From Spirochaetales bacterium (GTDB lineage: Bacteria; Spirochaetota; Spirochaetia; DSM-2461), in contig JAQQAP010000036.1 of the NCBI GenBank assembly GCA_028533045.1, positions 1 to 64,000 on the forward strand: 64,000 nucleotides of DNA, given 5' to 3'. Below, piece after piece: positions 31,067 through 40,752 of this stretch (within the stretch, counting starts at the first letter, position 1; every line of letters starts with the position of its first letter). Both the position numbers and the translations under genes were made by a program. The notes beneath the pieces are model-generated. The model saw only the letters and a list, made by a program, of their open reading frames with translations, did not search any database and was not told where the DNA came from.

Positions 31067-33493
31067 ATGAAATACCGCGTTCTCCTTTTTTTCTTGACTT
31101 CCTTCTCCCTTTTTGCAGGGGAGAGGACCTTTCTTTTTCTCCCCCGACTGGACCATCCATTCTATCTCAACTCTTCCACAGGCAGCTTTCGCATAGATGA
31201 ATTGGGCGATCCCTGGCCGCAAGTAATGACCCTGAATACCGATGGGGAAGGGACCAATCTTCAGGTGGTAGCGAACAATCAGTCCCCTTTTTCTCTGGAA
31301 GGACAGAATCTGGTGATATGGGTGAAAGGAGAAAACCTAAAGGAACTCCGGGAATTCTGGATCTACGGAGCGGACAACAGCGACTTTGCGAACCGCATTG
31401 TATTTATGCCCAGTAACGATCCGACCCTGCTGAGGGAAGGGGAATGGCAGTGCCTCTCCCTCCCCCTTTCGGCGGGAAATATTTGGGGAACCCCGGACCT
31501 GTCCCAACTGACCGATATTCAATTTTGGGTTAACGATAGGGGAAACGGCCCGGTTTCTCTGCAGATTGGCCCGGTCTACCTGGAAGAAGCGAAGGAAGAA
31601 TCTGCCCTTATCCTGACCTTTGACGACGGCTGGAAGTCACAAATAGAAACCGCCGCCCCCATCATGGCCGGACTGGGTTTAAAAGGAACAGCCTATATTA
31701 TTCCCGAAATGATTGGACTGGAACATTATATGGATGAGGAAGACTTGGTCAGACTGACTGAAGAATTTGGCTGGAGCCTGGGAGGGCATCATATTGAACG
31801 GATGGACCAACTTCCCCGGGAGGAAATGGTAAACCTATTTGAAGAAAAAGCTCTCTGGGCCGATGAAAATAATCTGGAAATGCCCGATTTTTCCTACGCC
31901 AACGGCGCTTTCAATCAAGACCTCCTATCTGTAGTGGAAGAGTATTACCAAAGCGGAAGAACCATCATTGAGTACCCCGAAGCCAACCCTCCGGGAAATC
32001 CCTACCAGATAAAAGTGTTGAATCTTGTTCCTCCGTTAAACTTTGATCTTCTCCAGTCACGGCTGGAGAAACTCGCCCCCAAGGGAGAACTGCTTGTCCT
32101 CGTCCTCCACAAAATTGAAGATGTGTCCCAATATGAAACGGAACTCTCCCGGGAAGATTTTACCAAACTTTGTACCATGGTTGCCGATTCGGGCAAAGCA
32201 GTCAAAACCATGGCCCAGGTTTCGGCAGACTTTTCTGAACACTCCCTCACTCTGGAGGACTGGAACGGTCCAACCCTTTATCAACCGGCAGCTGCCACGG
32301 CAGGCGCAAGCGATCCAAGAGAAAAAACCAATCTTTCCTGGGATGATCAGCTGCATACCTCCGGCGCCGGACATCCGGAAGCCCTTTTCAATACTCAGAT
32401 AAACTACAGCCTGGACTGGAAAATGGTCTGGGGATTAAACGGAGGTGAAGCCCAGTACTACAACCAGCTGGAAGACCTCTACGTCTATGTTCAAAACGAT
32501 CTTTCCAACACGGCCCGGCTCTACTCCTCCGTAGGAATAGAGGACGTCAACTTTGACGACCTGACAGAAGGTGGTCTGGACGGCTCCCAATTCTATCTGA
32601 ATACCCTTTATTTGAAGCAGCCCCTACCGGAAGACATTACCCTTACGGCAGGCTACTTCTCTCCCGATCCCCACCACAAATGGCTCCAGGTATCCCGGTC
32701 GGTAAAAATAGAACCGGCCTTTGCCCAGGAAATCACTCCCCGCTATCTCTGGTTACAGGGAGAATGGACTGGGTACTCCCCCTTTGGATTCCAGTTTGCC
32801 ATGGTCCCCGATGTTATAGGGAAGGATGTTGATGATTTTGATCAGCGGGTTTTAACCTACGACACGGGAGAAGATATGGATGATGACGGAGATGTGGACA
32901 CCTACCTGGGCGTTTTAAACCTCTTCACCTCCCTCTGGTACGATACAAACTGGCTCGACGGAGAAGTAGCCCTGGCCCTGAACGGAGATGCCCTAAAAGT
33001 GGCTGCCGAAGGAGCAATAAACCTGGATGCCAAAGTCGTTCGCCTGGCGGGAAGCCTGGGAGTGAAATACACACAAGGGGAAAACTGCTACACCTACCCC
33101 ACCTGGGAACATGAAGACGGGGCTTGGCGCTACTCCACCGGGCTGGCAGGCTACCTTGTGTTGGGAGAGTTTACCTTAAATCCGGGATACGCCTACCAAA
33201 TGTATGTGGACAGCGACGGCTCGATCCGACATCTTTACGGAATGGATGTGGGATTTCTCTACCGCAATACGGAATTCTATACGGTAGTGACCTTCTTTGA
33301 CCTCACCGACCCCACTTGGGGGCTGGATGCGGGATTCGAAGTAGGATATGCCGTAAACTACGATGGGGTTAAATTCATCACAGGCTATACCATGGGAGGA
33401 TTCAGCGCCTCCTCCGGCCTCTATGGCAACACCGATGATGTGGAAGGCGGCGTGGACGGAATATTCCTCCGCATAAAGGCCACCTATTGGTAA
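31067..33493 (+). CDS. Polysaccharide deacetylase fused to an outer-membrane beta-barrel
   Basis: An 808-residue exported protein: signal peptide (1-18), a beta domain (about 30-175), a NodB-type deacetylase (about 180-390) with LTFDDGWKS, GGHHIERM, FSYANGAFN and LVLHKI, and then about 410 residues of amphipathic strands ending in KATYW, a terminal aromatic typical of outer-membrane barrels. Deacetylation and export of an acetylated polysaccharide are thus combined in one chain, as in PgaB and PgaA together. AGGAG precedes the ATG. It is divergent from the synthase gene run. Confidence 0.82.
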   Translation: MKYRVLLFFLTSFSLFAGERTFLFLPRLDHPFYLNSSTGSFRIDELGDPWPQVMTLNTDGEGTNLQVVANNQSPFSLEGQNLVIWVKGENLKELREFWIYGADNSDFANRIVFMPSNDPTLLREGEWQCLSLPLSAGNIWGTPDLSQLTDIQFWVNDRGNGPVSLQIGPVYLEEAKEESALILTFDDGWKSQIETAAPIMAGLGLKGTAYIIPEMIGLEHYMDEEDLVRLTEEFGWSLGGHHIERMDQLPREEMVNLFEEKALWADENNLEMPDFSYANGAFNQDLLSVVEEYYQSGRTIIEYPEANPPGNPYQIKVLNLVPPLNFDLLQSRLEKLAPKGELLVLVLHKIEDVSQYETELSREDFTKLCTMVADSGKAVKTMAQVSADFSEHSLTLEDWNGPTLYQPAAATAGASDPREKTNLSWDDQLHTSGAGHPEALFNTQINYSLDWKMVWGLNGGEAQYYNQLEDLYVYVQNDLSNTARLYSSVGIEDVNFDDLTEGGLDGSQFYLNTLYLKQPLPEDITLTAGYFSPDPHHKWLQVSRSVKIEPAFAQEITPRYLWLQGEWTGYSPFGFQFAMVPDVIGKDVDDFDQRVLTYDTGEDMDDDGDVDTYLGVLNLFTSLWYDTNWLDGEVALALNGDALKVAAEGAINLDAKVVRLAGSLGVKYTQGENCYTYPTWEHEDGAWRYSTGLAGYLVLGEFTLNPGYAYQMYVDSDGSIRHLYGMDVGFLYRNTEFYTVVTFFDLTDPTWGLDAGFEVGYAVNYDGVKFITGYTMGGFSASSGLYGNTDDVEGGVDGIFLRIKATYW

Positions 33494-33521
33494 AAAAAAG
33501 CCTCCGACACAGGTCGGAGGC
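33492..33521 (-). terminator. Intrinsic terminator, mainly for ilvD
   Basis: GCCTCCGAC (33500-33508) pairs with GTCGGAGGC (33513-33521), loop ACAG. On the minus strand eight T follow, ending ilvD. On the plus strand only weak T-rich sequence follows. Confidence 0.85.
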
Positions 33522-33541
33522 TTCTATTCTCAAAAAAATAT

Positions 33542-35383
33542 TTATTCCCCGGGAAGCTGACGAACAGCCCCTTTATCGGCGGAACTGGCCAGAAGTCCAA
33601 AAGCTCTCAGAGCCTGGGAAACCTGACGATCCCGGCTTACGGGAGTGTAAGCCTTTTTGCCCCGGGCTTCCTCTTCCTTCCGTCTCTCCGCCAGTTCTCC
33701 GTCGGAAATCTTCACATTGATAGTTCTATTGGGAATATCAATTTCAATATCATCGTCTTCCCGAACCAGGGCAATAGCTCCCCCCGAAGCGGCTTCGGGC
33801 GAAACGTGTCCGATGGAAAGACCGGAGGTCCCCCCGGAAAAACGACCGTCCGTAATCAGAGCGCATTTGGCACCCAGGTGACGGGACTTGATGTAAGTGG
33901 TGGGATAGAGCATTTCCTGCATTCCCGGGCCACCCTTGGGACCTTCATAACGAATGATAACCACATCTCCCGCATTAACCCGGTCTCCGTTCAGAATACC
34001 TTCGCAGGCATCTTCCTGAGACTCGAAAATACGGGCTTTCCCGTTAAATTTAAAGATTGACTCATCCACACCGGCCGTTTTTACAATACAACCATCCAGA
34101 GCAATATTCCCAAAGAGAACAGCCAAACCGCCGTCGGGATAGTAACAGCCTTCCATGGAACGGATACAGCCGCCGGTTCTGTCCCGGTCCAACTCCTTGA
34201 ACTGAGCCGACTGACTACCCAGCTTTAGGTTGAATTTACCTGCCGGCGCAGCGGAGTATACTTCAAGGGCTTCCTCGCTAACGGAATCGCCCATAATATC
34301 AAAAGCTGCCAGGGCTTCGGCCAGAGTCTGACCGTCAGCCCGGCTCACGGTCGTATCGATAAGCCCGCCCCTATTCAATTCCGCCAGGAGTCCCAAAATT
34401 CCCCCGGCCCGGTTCACATCCTCGATGTGGTAGATCTTGGAGTTGGGAGCCACCTTACTCAAACAGGGAACCTTCCGGCTGAGACGGTCAATATCGCCCA
34501 TGGTAAAATCCACGTCCGCCGACTGGGCGATAGCCAAAAGATGCAGAACCGTATTGGTGGAGCCGCCCATGGCGATATCCAGACTCATGGCGTTCTGAAA
34601 AGCCGCTTTGGTAGCAATGCTTCGGGGAAGAACAGAGGCGTCTTCATTTTCGTAGTAGCGCTTGGTATTTTCCACAATCAGACGGGCCGCCTTCTTGAAC
34701 AGTTCGGTCCGGTAGGAGTGGGTAGCCACGACTGTCCCGTTACCGGGCAGGGCCATCCCCAAAGCTTCGGCCAGACAGTTCATAGAGTTAGCCGTAAACA
34801 TACCGCTGCAGGAACCGCAGGTGGGACAGGCGGAACGTTCAATCTGGGAAACTTCTTCCTCCGGTACGGTTGAGTCACCCCCGGCCATCATGGCGTCCAC
34901 CAGGTCGTAACGCTTCTCTCCGTGCCGGCCCGCTTCCATGGGACCGCCAGAAACAAAAATGGTGGGTATATTCAGACGCATGGAGGCCATGAGCATTCCC
35001 GGAGTGATTTTGTCACAGTTGGATATACAAATAAGGGCATCCGCCTTGTGAGCGTTACACATATACTCCACGCTGTCGGCGATGATTTCACGGGAAGGGA
35101 GGGAGTAGAGCATTCCACTGTGTCCCATGGCAATCCCGTCGTCAATGGCAATCGTATTGAATTCGGCGGCAAAACAGCCTTGCTCTTCTATCCAGCCTTT
35201 TACCTGCTGGCCAATCTCGTGAAGATGGACATGGCCCGGTACAAACTGGGTAAAGGAGTTGGCAATGGCGATGACCGGCTTATCCATCTGCTCTTCGGTC
35301 ATTCCGTTGGCTCTCCAGAGACTTCGGGCTCCGGCCATTAATCGACCCTCTTTGGTCGTAGCGCTTCTTAAGGGTATGGACAT
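33542..35383 (-). CDS. ilvD: Dihydroxy-acid dehydratase
   Basis: A 613-residue iron-sulfur enzyme of valine, isoleucine and leucine synthesis that dehydrates 2,3-dihydroxy acids to 2-oxo acids. Cluster-ligand motifs NCDKITPG and [15 protein letters not shown] are present, as are the family N terminus ([19 protein letters not shown]) and [14 protein letters not shown]. Length is normal. It stands alone, with a terminator just past its end, and no other branched-chain gene is in the window. Confidence 0.95.
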   Translation of the reverse strand: MSIPLRSATTKEGRLMAGARSLWRANGMTEEQMDKPVIAIANSFTQFVPGHVHLHEIGQQVKGWIEEQGCFAAEFNTIAIDDGIAMGHSGMLYSLPSREIIADSVEYMCNAHKADALICISNCDKITPGMLMASMRLNIPTIFVSGGPMEAGRHGEKRYDLVDAMMAGGDSTVPEEEVSQIERSACPTCGSCSGMFTANSMNCLAEALGMALPGNGTVVATHSYRTELFKKAARLIVENTKRYYENEDASVLPRSIATKAAFQNAMSLDIAMGGSTNTVLHLLAIAQSADVDFTMGDIDRLSRKVPCLSKVAPNSKIYHIEDVNRAGGILGLLAELNRGGLIDTTVSRADGQTLAEALAAFDIMGDSVSEEALEVYSAAPAGKFNLKLGSQSAQFKELDRDRTGGCIRSMEGCYYPDGGLAVLFGNIALDGCIVKTAGVDESIFKFNGKARIFESQEDACEGILNGDRVNAGDVVIIRYEGPKGGPGMQEMLYPTTYIKSRHLGAKCALITDGRFSGGTSGLSIGHVSPEAASGGAIALVREDDDIEIDIPNRTINVKISDGELAERRKEEEARGKKAYTPVSRDRQVSQALRAFGLLASSADKGAVRQLPGE

Positions 35384-35453
35384 ATATTTACCGCCTTCTG
35401 TTTATACATTTATTTCTGCAAAACTATATCATAATTGGACGGGATTGGGGAAG

Positions 35454-37763
35454 TTAAGAGGAGAGTGAGCTTTTCTCCTGCTTTTTTATGTATTTCACAA
35501 AATCCTCTTTCCCAAGCGGCCTGGAATAGTAATATCCCTGGATATTATGACATCCCAGTTTATAGAGAAGGTCCGCCTGCTCTCTCCTCTCTACCCCTTC
35601 GGCCACAATGGTGCATCCCTGGTTATTTCCTATGGAAATGATATTTTTTATCATTTGGAGATCCTTCTCATTTTCCAGGATACTGTCTACAAAGGATTTA
35701 TCTATTTTTATCTCATCTATGGGCAATTTCCCTACGATTCCCAAGGAAGAATAACCGGTCCCAAAATCATCCATGGAAATCCTTATCCCCATGGCGTGAA
35801 TCTTTTCCAGGAGGGGAAGAAGGTATTCCAGGTCTTCGATAAACAAATTCTCCGTAATTTCCAGAGTAAGAGAAATCCGACTCATCCCGTAAGACTCAAT
35901 CATCTCCGTCAAAGTATCCACAAAATCGCCCCGCATGAACTGCTTGACCGATACATTAACGGAGAAATTCAGCTCTTCCCCTATCTCTTTCCTCATATCG
36001 CGGACAGTGTCAAAGACATGGCTGAGCATATACTCACCTATCTCTCCGATCATCCCCGATGCTTCGGCCACTTCGATGAATTCACTGGGAGACACCGCCC
36101 CCAGACGGGGGTTTTCCCAACGAGCCAAGGACTCGGCGCCGCAAACCTTTCCGCTACGATCAACTTGAGGCTGATAGACGGCGTAGAACTCCCTCGCCTC
36201 CAATCCCCGCTTTATTTCATACTGAATGGCCGTTCTTCTCAGATACTCCTTTTCCATCTCTCGAGAGAAAAGTTGGCATTCGTTCCGGGATTTCTTCGCC
36301 TCCTTGAGGGCAATGCCAGCGGATCGAAAGAGGTCCTTCCAGTTCTCTCCGTGATCGGGGAAGCAGGATGCCCCCAAACTGGCACTGACAAAAAGATGAA
36401 ACCCGTTCAAGACATAGGTATCGGTAATGCTGTCGTGCAATCTTGTCCCCTCTTCTTTCAGGGCCAAAGAACGCTCCCCTTTCTCCTTCAAAGGCGTGAG
36501 AACATAAAACCCCGCGTCGCCGGGACGCAGGATAAGGGATTTATCCCCGGCGGCGTCCTTAAGCCGTGTGGCAATTTCTATCAGGAGCTGATCCCCCAGC
36601 CCCTGTCCAAAGGAATAGTTCACATGCTTGAAATGGTCCACGTCGATCAGAAACAGGGCAAAAGGCGGAGCTCCTCCCTTGAACCACTTAGGACTGACTC
36701 CGTTCAAAAAATTCCTGTTGGGCAAACCGGTGAGAAGATCGTAATTTGCCTGGCGTATAAGAGCAGCCTGCTTTTTCTTCTCTGCACGGTAGATTGTCCG
36801 CGTCAGAACATAAAGCAGCCCTGAAAAGAGAAGAAAAATAATAGTTGTTCTTATCAAAACAGGGTTAAACTGCTCCCTAAAAGCACTCATATGAAAATCG
36901 GAAATGACCCAAAGCTCATACCGGCGGTTATAGAGGAAGGAAGAACTAACCTTCTTACCCCAACGGTCTTCCCCTTTAAGGGAATAAATATCCCCGCTTT
37001 GCTTAAAAGCGTTTCTATCCTTTCCATACTTGTCACTTAAAGCTTCAAATCCCTTATCCAGAACCTCTTTGGGGATCGGATCAAGATAATAGGATTTTTC
37101 CAGTTCAATCCGGCTGGACCTGTACTGAACATAACCGTCAAAATCCCTGATGAAATAAAGAACATCATGCTCGGTCATATGCAAGTTTTCCGAAAAAAAC
37201 TCGGAGGTGGTTCGCAGTTTCATGGCGATGATCAACACAGCATAAACACGCCCTTTCTCATCTCTCAAAGCCTTGGAGAGGGGAAGTATAACCTCTTGAA
37301 CAGGTTCGAAATACTGGGTCCGCCCCAAAACCATTTTTTCCTGTTCCATGGTGTACAGGAATGCCTCGCGCCCCATCTCCGGATCGGAAAAAAGGTTTTC
37401 CAGGGTGTCCCGATTGACATTACTGCTAATATAGAGAAACTCCCCTTCCGGACTAAGAAGGGCCAGACCGGCCAGGGAGGGATTATCCTCAAGAACATCA
37501 TCAAAAAGCGGAGAAACAGTCGCTGGCACCCTCTCTTCATTCACATCCAAAAGATAATTACCCATAAGGTCCAAAATCTGTTCCTGCTGTCTTAAAAGAG
37601 AATTCAGGGAGATATTGACCAACTGAATACGGCTTTCCTGTTCTTCAATCAGCTCATCCTGAATACCCTGATAGGCTTCTTTCAAATTATAAAGCGAGAA
37701 AAAGAATCCGAATATGACAAGAGAGAAATATAATAACCAGATATTTTTTTGAATCAGAGCCAT
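35454..37763 (-). CDS. dCache-GGDEF-EAL protein, probable cyclic di-GMP phosphodiesterase
   Basis: A 769-residue inner-membrane protein with transmembrane helices at about 9-30 and 285-305 flanking a dCache-like periplasmic sensor. The GGDEF domain (about 330-490) is degenerate, with PGDAGF in the active loop. The EAL domain (about 505-755) keeps ESLARW, NVSVKQF and DDFGTGYSS, so it should hydrolyse cyclic di-GMP while the GGDEF half may bind GTP as a sensor. It is divergent from the PocR histidine kinase. The environmental signal is unknown. Confidence 0.85.
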   Translation of the reverse strand: MALIQKNIWLLYFSLVIFGFFFSLYNLKEAYQGIQDELIEEQESRIQLVNISLNSLLRQQEQILDLMGNYLLDVNEERVPATVSPLFDDVLEDNPSLAGLALLSPEGEFLYISSNVNRDTLENLFSDPEMGREAFLYTMEQEKMVLGRTQYFEPVQEVILPLSKALRDEKGRVYAVLIIAMKLRTTSEFFSENLHMTEHDVLYFIRDFDGYVQYRSSRIELEKSYYLDPIPKEVLDKGFEALSDKYGKDRNAFKQSGDIYSLKGEDRWGKKVSSSFLYNRRYELWVISDFHMSAFREQFNPVLIRTTIIFLLFSGLLYVLTRTIYRAEKKKQAALIRQANYDLLTGLPNRNFLNGVSPKWFKGGAPPFALFLIDVDHFKHVNYSFGQGLGDQLLIEIATRLKDAAGDKSLILRPGDAGFYVLTPLKEKGERSLALKEEGTRLHDSITDTYVLNGFHLFVSASLGASCFPDHGENWKDLFRSAGIALKEAKKSRNECQLFSREMEKEYLRRTAIQYEIKRGLEAREFYAVYQPQVDRSGKVCGAESLARWENPRLGAVSPSEFIEVAEASGMIGEIGEYMLSHVFDTVRDMRKEIGEELNFSVNVSVKQFMRGDFVDTLTEMIESYGMSRISLTLEITENLFIEDLEYLLPLLEKIHAMGIRISMDDFGTGYSSLGIVGKLPIDEIKIDKSFVDSILENEKDLQMIKNIISIGNNQGCTIVAEGVERREQADLLYKLGCHNIQGYYYSRPLGKEDFVKYIKKQEKSSLSS

Positions 37764-37923
37764 ATTCTAAAGTATATATTCCCCATGGGAAAATACAAGA
37801 ATGCCTTTCATATTCAAAAAACAAAAGAGATAAAGATAAAATAGTTTCTTGTAAAAATATTGCAAAATGTCCGATGGAGTTCTACACTTATTATTAAACA
37901 CAAATAATACACAAGGAATACAT

Positions 37924-40032
37924 ATGGCCGTCCCCGAGGAAGGTGGCGAAATAGAAAAACCCTTATCCTTCTCTCAGATAATTGACCTTGACGAAATCCA
38001 AAAGCTCCAGGATCAGTTGTCCTATGCGGCCAATGTGGCTTCCATTATAATTGACAAGGACGGAACAGCCTTAACGAAACCAAGCAACTATAGTCGTTTG
38101 TGTAAATTAATCACCGGTACGAAAGAGGGCGCCGCCCGCTGCCTCCACATGGAAGAAGAACTGGCCGATCAAACCGAGAAGGACTACATCCTATGCCTTT
38201 GTCCCCATACGGGCCTGCTTAACGGAGGAGTTAAAGTCTTTCTTGAAGGAGAAGTGATTGCCTACTGGCTCATGGGACAAATACAGAGCGGGAACCCGCC
38301 CGATGAGCCCATAGAACAGTACGCCCAAAAACTGGGGCTTCCCGCCGATGAACTAAAAAATGCCTACGAGGAAATTCCCTTTCTGGATAAGGAGGGAGCA
38401 TTGAGGCTATTGGATATGCTCCGGGTCCTTTCAAATCAGATGGTTAACATATCCTACCAGGGTCGGCTCAAACAGCTTCGCTTGAATGAGCAAGAAAAAA
38501 CAACTCAGAAAATTTTACAGAATGAAACCTTTTTTCGCACCCTCATATCCACCATCCCCGATCTTCTCTGGATTAAAGACAGGGAGGGTAAATACATGTA
38601 TTGCAATCCCCCTTTCGAAGGTTTCTTCGGCAGCACTTCCGCCGATATGCTTGGAAAAACCGACTATGATTTTGTGAATAAAGAACTGGCCGATTTCTTT
38701 AGAGAACGGGACCGAATCGCCATAAAAAATAACCGGCCCACCCGGAACGAAGAACTACTCACCTATGCATCCGACGGCTCAAACCATTTTGTGGAAACCT
38801 TAAAAACCCCTGTTTTCGATGAAAACAGCGAGTTGATCGGCGTTCTGGGCATTGGAAGGGATATCACCCGGCTCAGGGATGTAGAAAAAGAACTGAACAA
38901 CCAAAACGCCCGTTGGGAAAGTTTCCTGGAATCAGCCGATAATATTATGGGTATTATGGACAAAAACGGTCGTGTCATTACCCTGAACAAGGGGGCCCTC
39001 GACTACTTTCCCCACAGAACCCATGAAGATGTCATTGGAAGAGACTTGAATGACCTCTCTCTGTTTCTGCAGGATGAGGATGGGATAGCGAAAAAGCTTT
39101 TTCACTCCGTTTGGGAAACGGGCCGCCCCCAGGCAACGGAAGCCCACTTTCTCTTGAATAACAGAACGCTCTGGCTTAATATCCGCTTTTTCCGAACCGG
39201 TGAGGATATCGGCTTTGTCGTAGAAGATATTACGGAGAAGAAAAGTCTCCAGTCCCAGCTCCTGCAGGCACAAAAGCTGGATTCCATTGGCCGCCTGGCC
39301 GGAGGGGTGGCCCATGACTTCAATAATAACCTCGATGTAATCGTAGGATACACAGATTTACTTCTGAACGCTATCGGGGAGGACAGGGAAGCTCTCTCCT
39401 ATCTGGAAGAGATAAAAAAAGCCTCCCGTAAATCGGCAAAACTCATTAGACAGCTCCTTACTTTTGCTCGGAAGGGGGAGATAGATCCCTGCATCATAGA
39501 CCTTAATGATATTATTGACGGAATGCTCTCCATGCTGGGGAATCTTCTGGAAAAGAGCATAAAATTGAATTGGCTTCCGGGGGAAGCAATATACCCTGTG
39601 AGAATTGATCCCTTCCAGATGGATCAGGTGGTTGCCAATCTCTGCATAAATGCCCGGGATGCCATGGATTCGGTAGGGACCATTACCATGTGGACCGAAA
39701 ACCAAACAGTTAGGGAACAGGAGCTTCTCCTTCCCGGTTGTCCGCCCGGACTATATGCTGTGTTAATTGTTAAAGACTCGGGAAAAGGGATGGACAAGGA
39801 AACCCAATCAAAGATTTTCGAGCCCTTCTTTACCACAAAAGCCGTGGGGAAAGGGACCGGCCTGGGCCTTTCTACGGTTTACGGAATAATGAAGCAGAAC
39901 GGCGGATGCATTCAGGTGGAAAGTGCTCCCGGAGAGGGAACGACAATGAAACTCTATTTTCCACGGGCAGAAGAGAAAAGTGACTATCGGTCGGCCCTAA
40001 AGAGAGCCTCCGAATCGGTAAGCTTCCCATAG
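37924..40032 (+). CDS. PocR-PAS-PAS sensor histidine kinase
   Basis: A 702-residue kinase without clear transmembrane helices. Order: PocR ligand-binding domain (about 10-180, with [14 protein letters not shown] and [13 protein letters not shown]), PAS (about 205-325), PAS (about 335-445), HisKA with GGVAHDFNN, and a HATPase with [12 protein letters not shown] and [13 protein letters not shown]. The ATG at 37924 has AAGGA upstream and is preferred over an upstream start adding 19 residues. The lack of a receiver domain implies a separate partner. Its 3' end overlaps the convergent J-domain gene by 49 bases. Confidence 0.85.
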   Translation: MAVPEEGGEIEKPLSFSQIIDLDEIQKLQDQLSYAANVASIIIDKDGTALTKPSNYSRLCKLITGTKEGAARCLHMEEELADQTEKDYILCLCPHTGLLNGGVKVFLEGEVIAYWLMGQIQSGNPPDEPIEQYAQKLGLPADELKNAYEEIPFLDKEGALRLLDMLRVLSNQMVNISYQGRLKQLRLNEQEKTTQKILQNETFFRTLISTIPDLLWIKDREGKYMYCNPPFEGFFGSTSADMLGKTDYDFVNKELADFFRERDRIAIKNNRPTRNEELLTYASDGSNHFVETLKTPVFDENSELIGVLGIGRDITRLRDVEKELNNQNARWESFLESADNIMGIMDKNGRVITLNKGALDYFPHRTHEDVIGRDLNDLSLFLQDEDGIAKKLFHSVWETGRPQATEAHFLLNNRTLWLNIRFFRTGEDIGFVVEDITEKKSLQSQLLQAQKLDSIGRLAGGVAHDFNNNLDVIVGYTDLLLNAIGEDREALSYLEEIKKASRKSAKLIRQLLTFARKGEIDPCIIDLNDIIDGMLSMLGNLLEKSIKLNWLPGEAIYPVRIDPFQMDQVVANLCINARDAMDSVGTITMWTENQTVREQELLLPGCPPGLYAVLIVKDSGKGMDKETQSKIFEPFFTTKAVGKGTGLGLSTVYGIMKQNGGCIQVESAPGEGTTMKLYFPRAEEKSDYRSALKRASESVSFP

Positions 40033-40748
40033 GCCCTGCGAATCAGCATAAAGAGATCCGGCTCTCCTCCCCTGTCGGGATGGTGGACCAGACTGAGTTT
40101 CCTGTAATGTCGCTTTACGTCCCCTAGACTTATCACTGCCGGAGGCGGCAAGAGATTGAGAATATAGCGATTCAGAATAAACCTCCCCTCATCATCCTCC
40201 CGGACTCCGGTGCTGCTCTTCTTCATAAGTTCTAAATAGTCCCTAAAATAATAGCACCACTCGCCATAGGAATAGGCCGAATAGGCACGAGCCTTCTTTA
40301 GAGTCGAGGGGTAAAAATAACGATGGGTAATAGAATTCTTACCTCCCCGGAACCGTCTCTCCCAATCGGAAAAAGCGTTCCAGTAAGCTCTTACACCCTC
40401 ATCAATCTCCCCGACATAACGGGCTATGGCCTGCTCTCTCTCTTTCCGGGCTCTTTCCCGTTCCTCAAGATAAGATCGTTTCAGTGCCAAAAACATCGGA
40501 AAGAAGGGATGACGGGGAAGACGGTAGGTGCGATAAAAATTTTCCAGATGCTCAGGCTTGATCACAGCGTTATGAAGGAGGGAATAACAGCGCCGGTTAA
40601 AACGAAGGGACAATAGCTTCTCCGCCCCTATTAAAGATTCCACCATCCGGGAATAGGCCGGATTTTTCTTGAGTTTTGCCGGTTGATCATCCAGGAGGCG
40701 GGGAATGGAATATATGGTTCTGCCTACGGGCCGTTTCCGTCGTCCCAT
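39984..40748 (-). CDS. Protein with C-terminal J domain (DnaJ-like)
   Basis: A 254-residue basic, mostly helical protein with a coiled region (about 95-115). The J domain is at the C terminus (about 205-250), with HYRKLSLVHHPDRGG containing the HPD motif that stimulates DnaK ATPase. Typical DnaJ has its J domain at the N terminus and carries zinc and substrate domains, both absent here. It lies 4 bases after the GGDEF-EAL gene and is probably co-transcribed. Its client is unknown. Confidence 0.75.
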   Translation of the reverse strand: MGRRKRPVGRTIYSIPRLLDDQPAKLKKNPAYSRMVESLIGAEKLLSLRFNRRCYSLLHNAVIKPEHLENFYRTYRLPRHPFFPMFLALKRSYLEERERARKEREQAIARYVGEIDEGVRAYWNAFSDWERRFRGGKNSITHRYFYPSTLKKARAYSAYSYGEWCYYFRDYLELMKKSSTGVREDDEGRFILNRYILNLLPPPAVISLGDVKRHYRKLSLVHHPDRGGEPDLFMLIRRAYGKLTDSEALFRADR

Positions 40749-40752
40749 TTAC

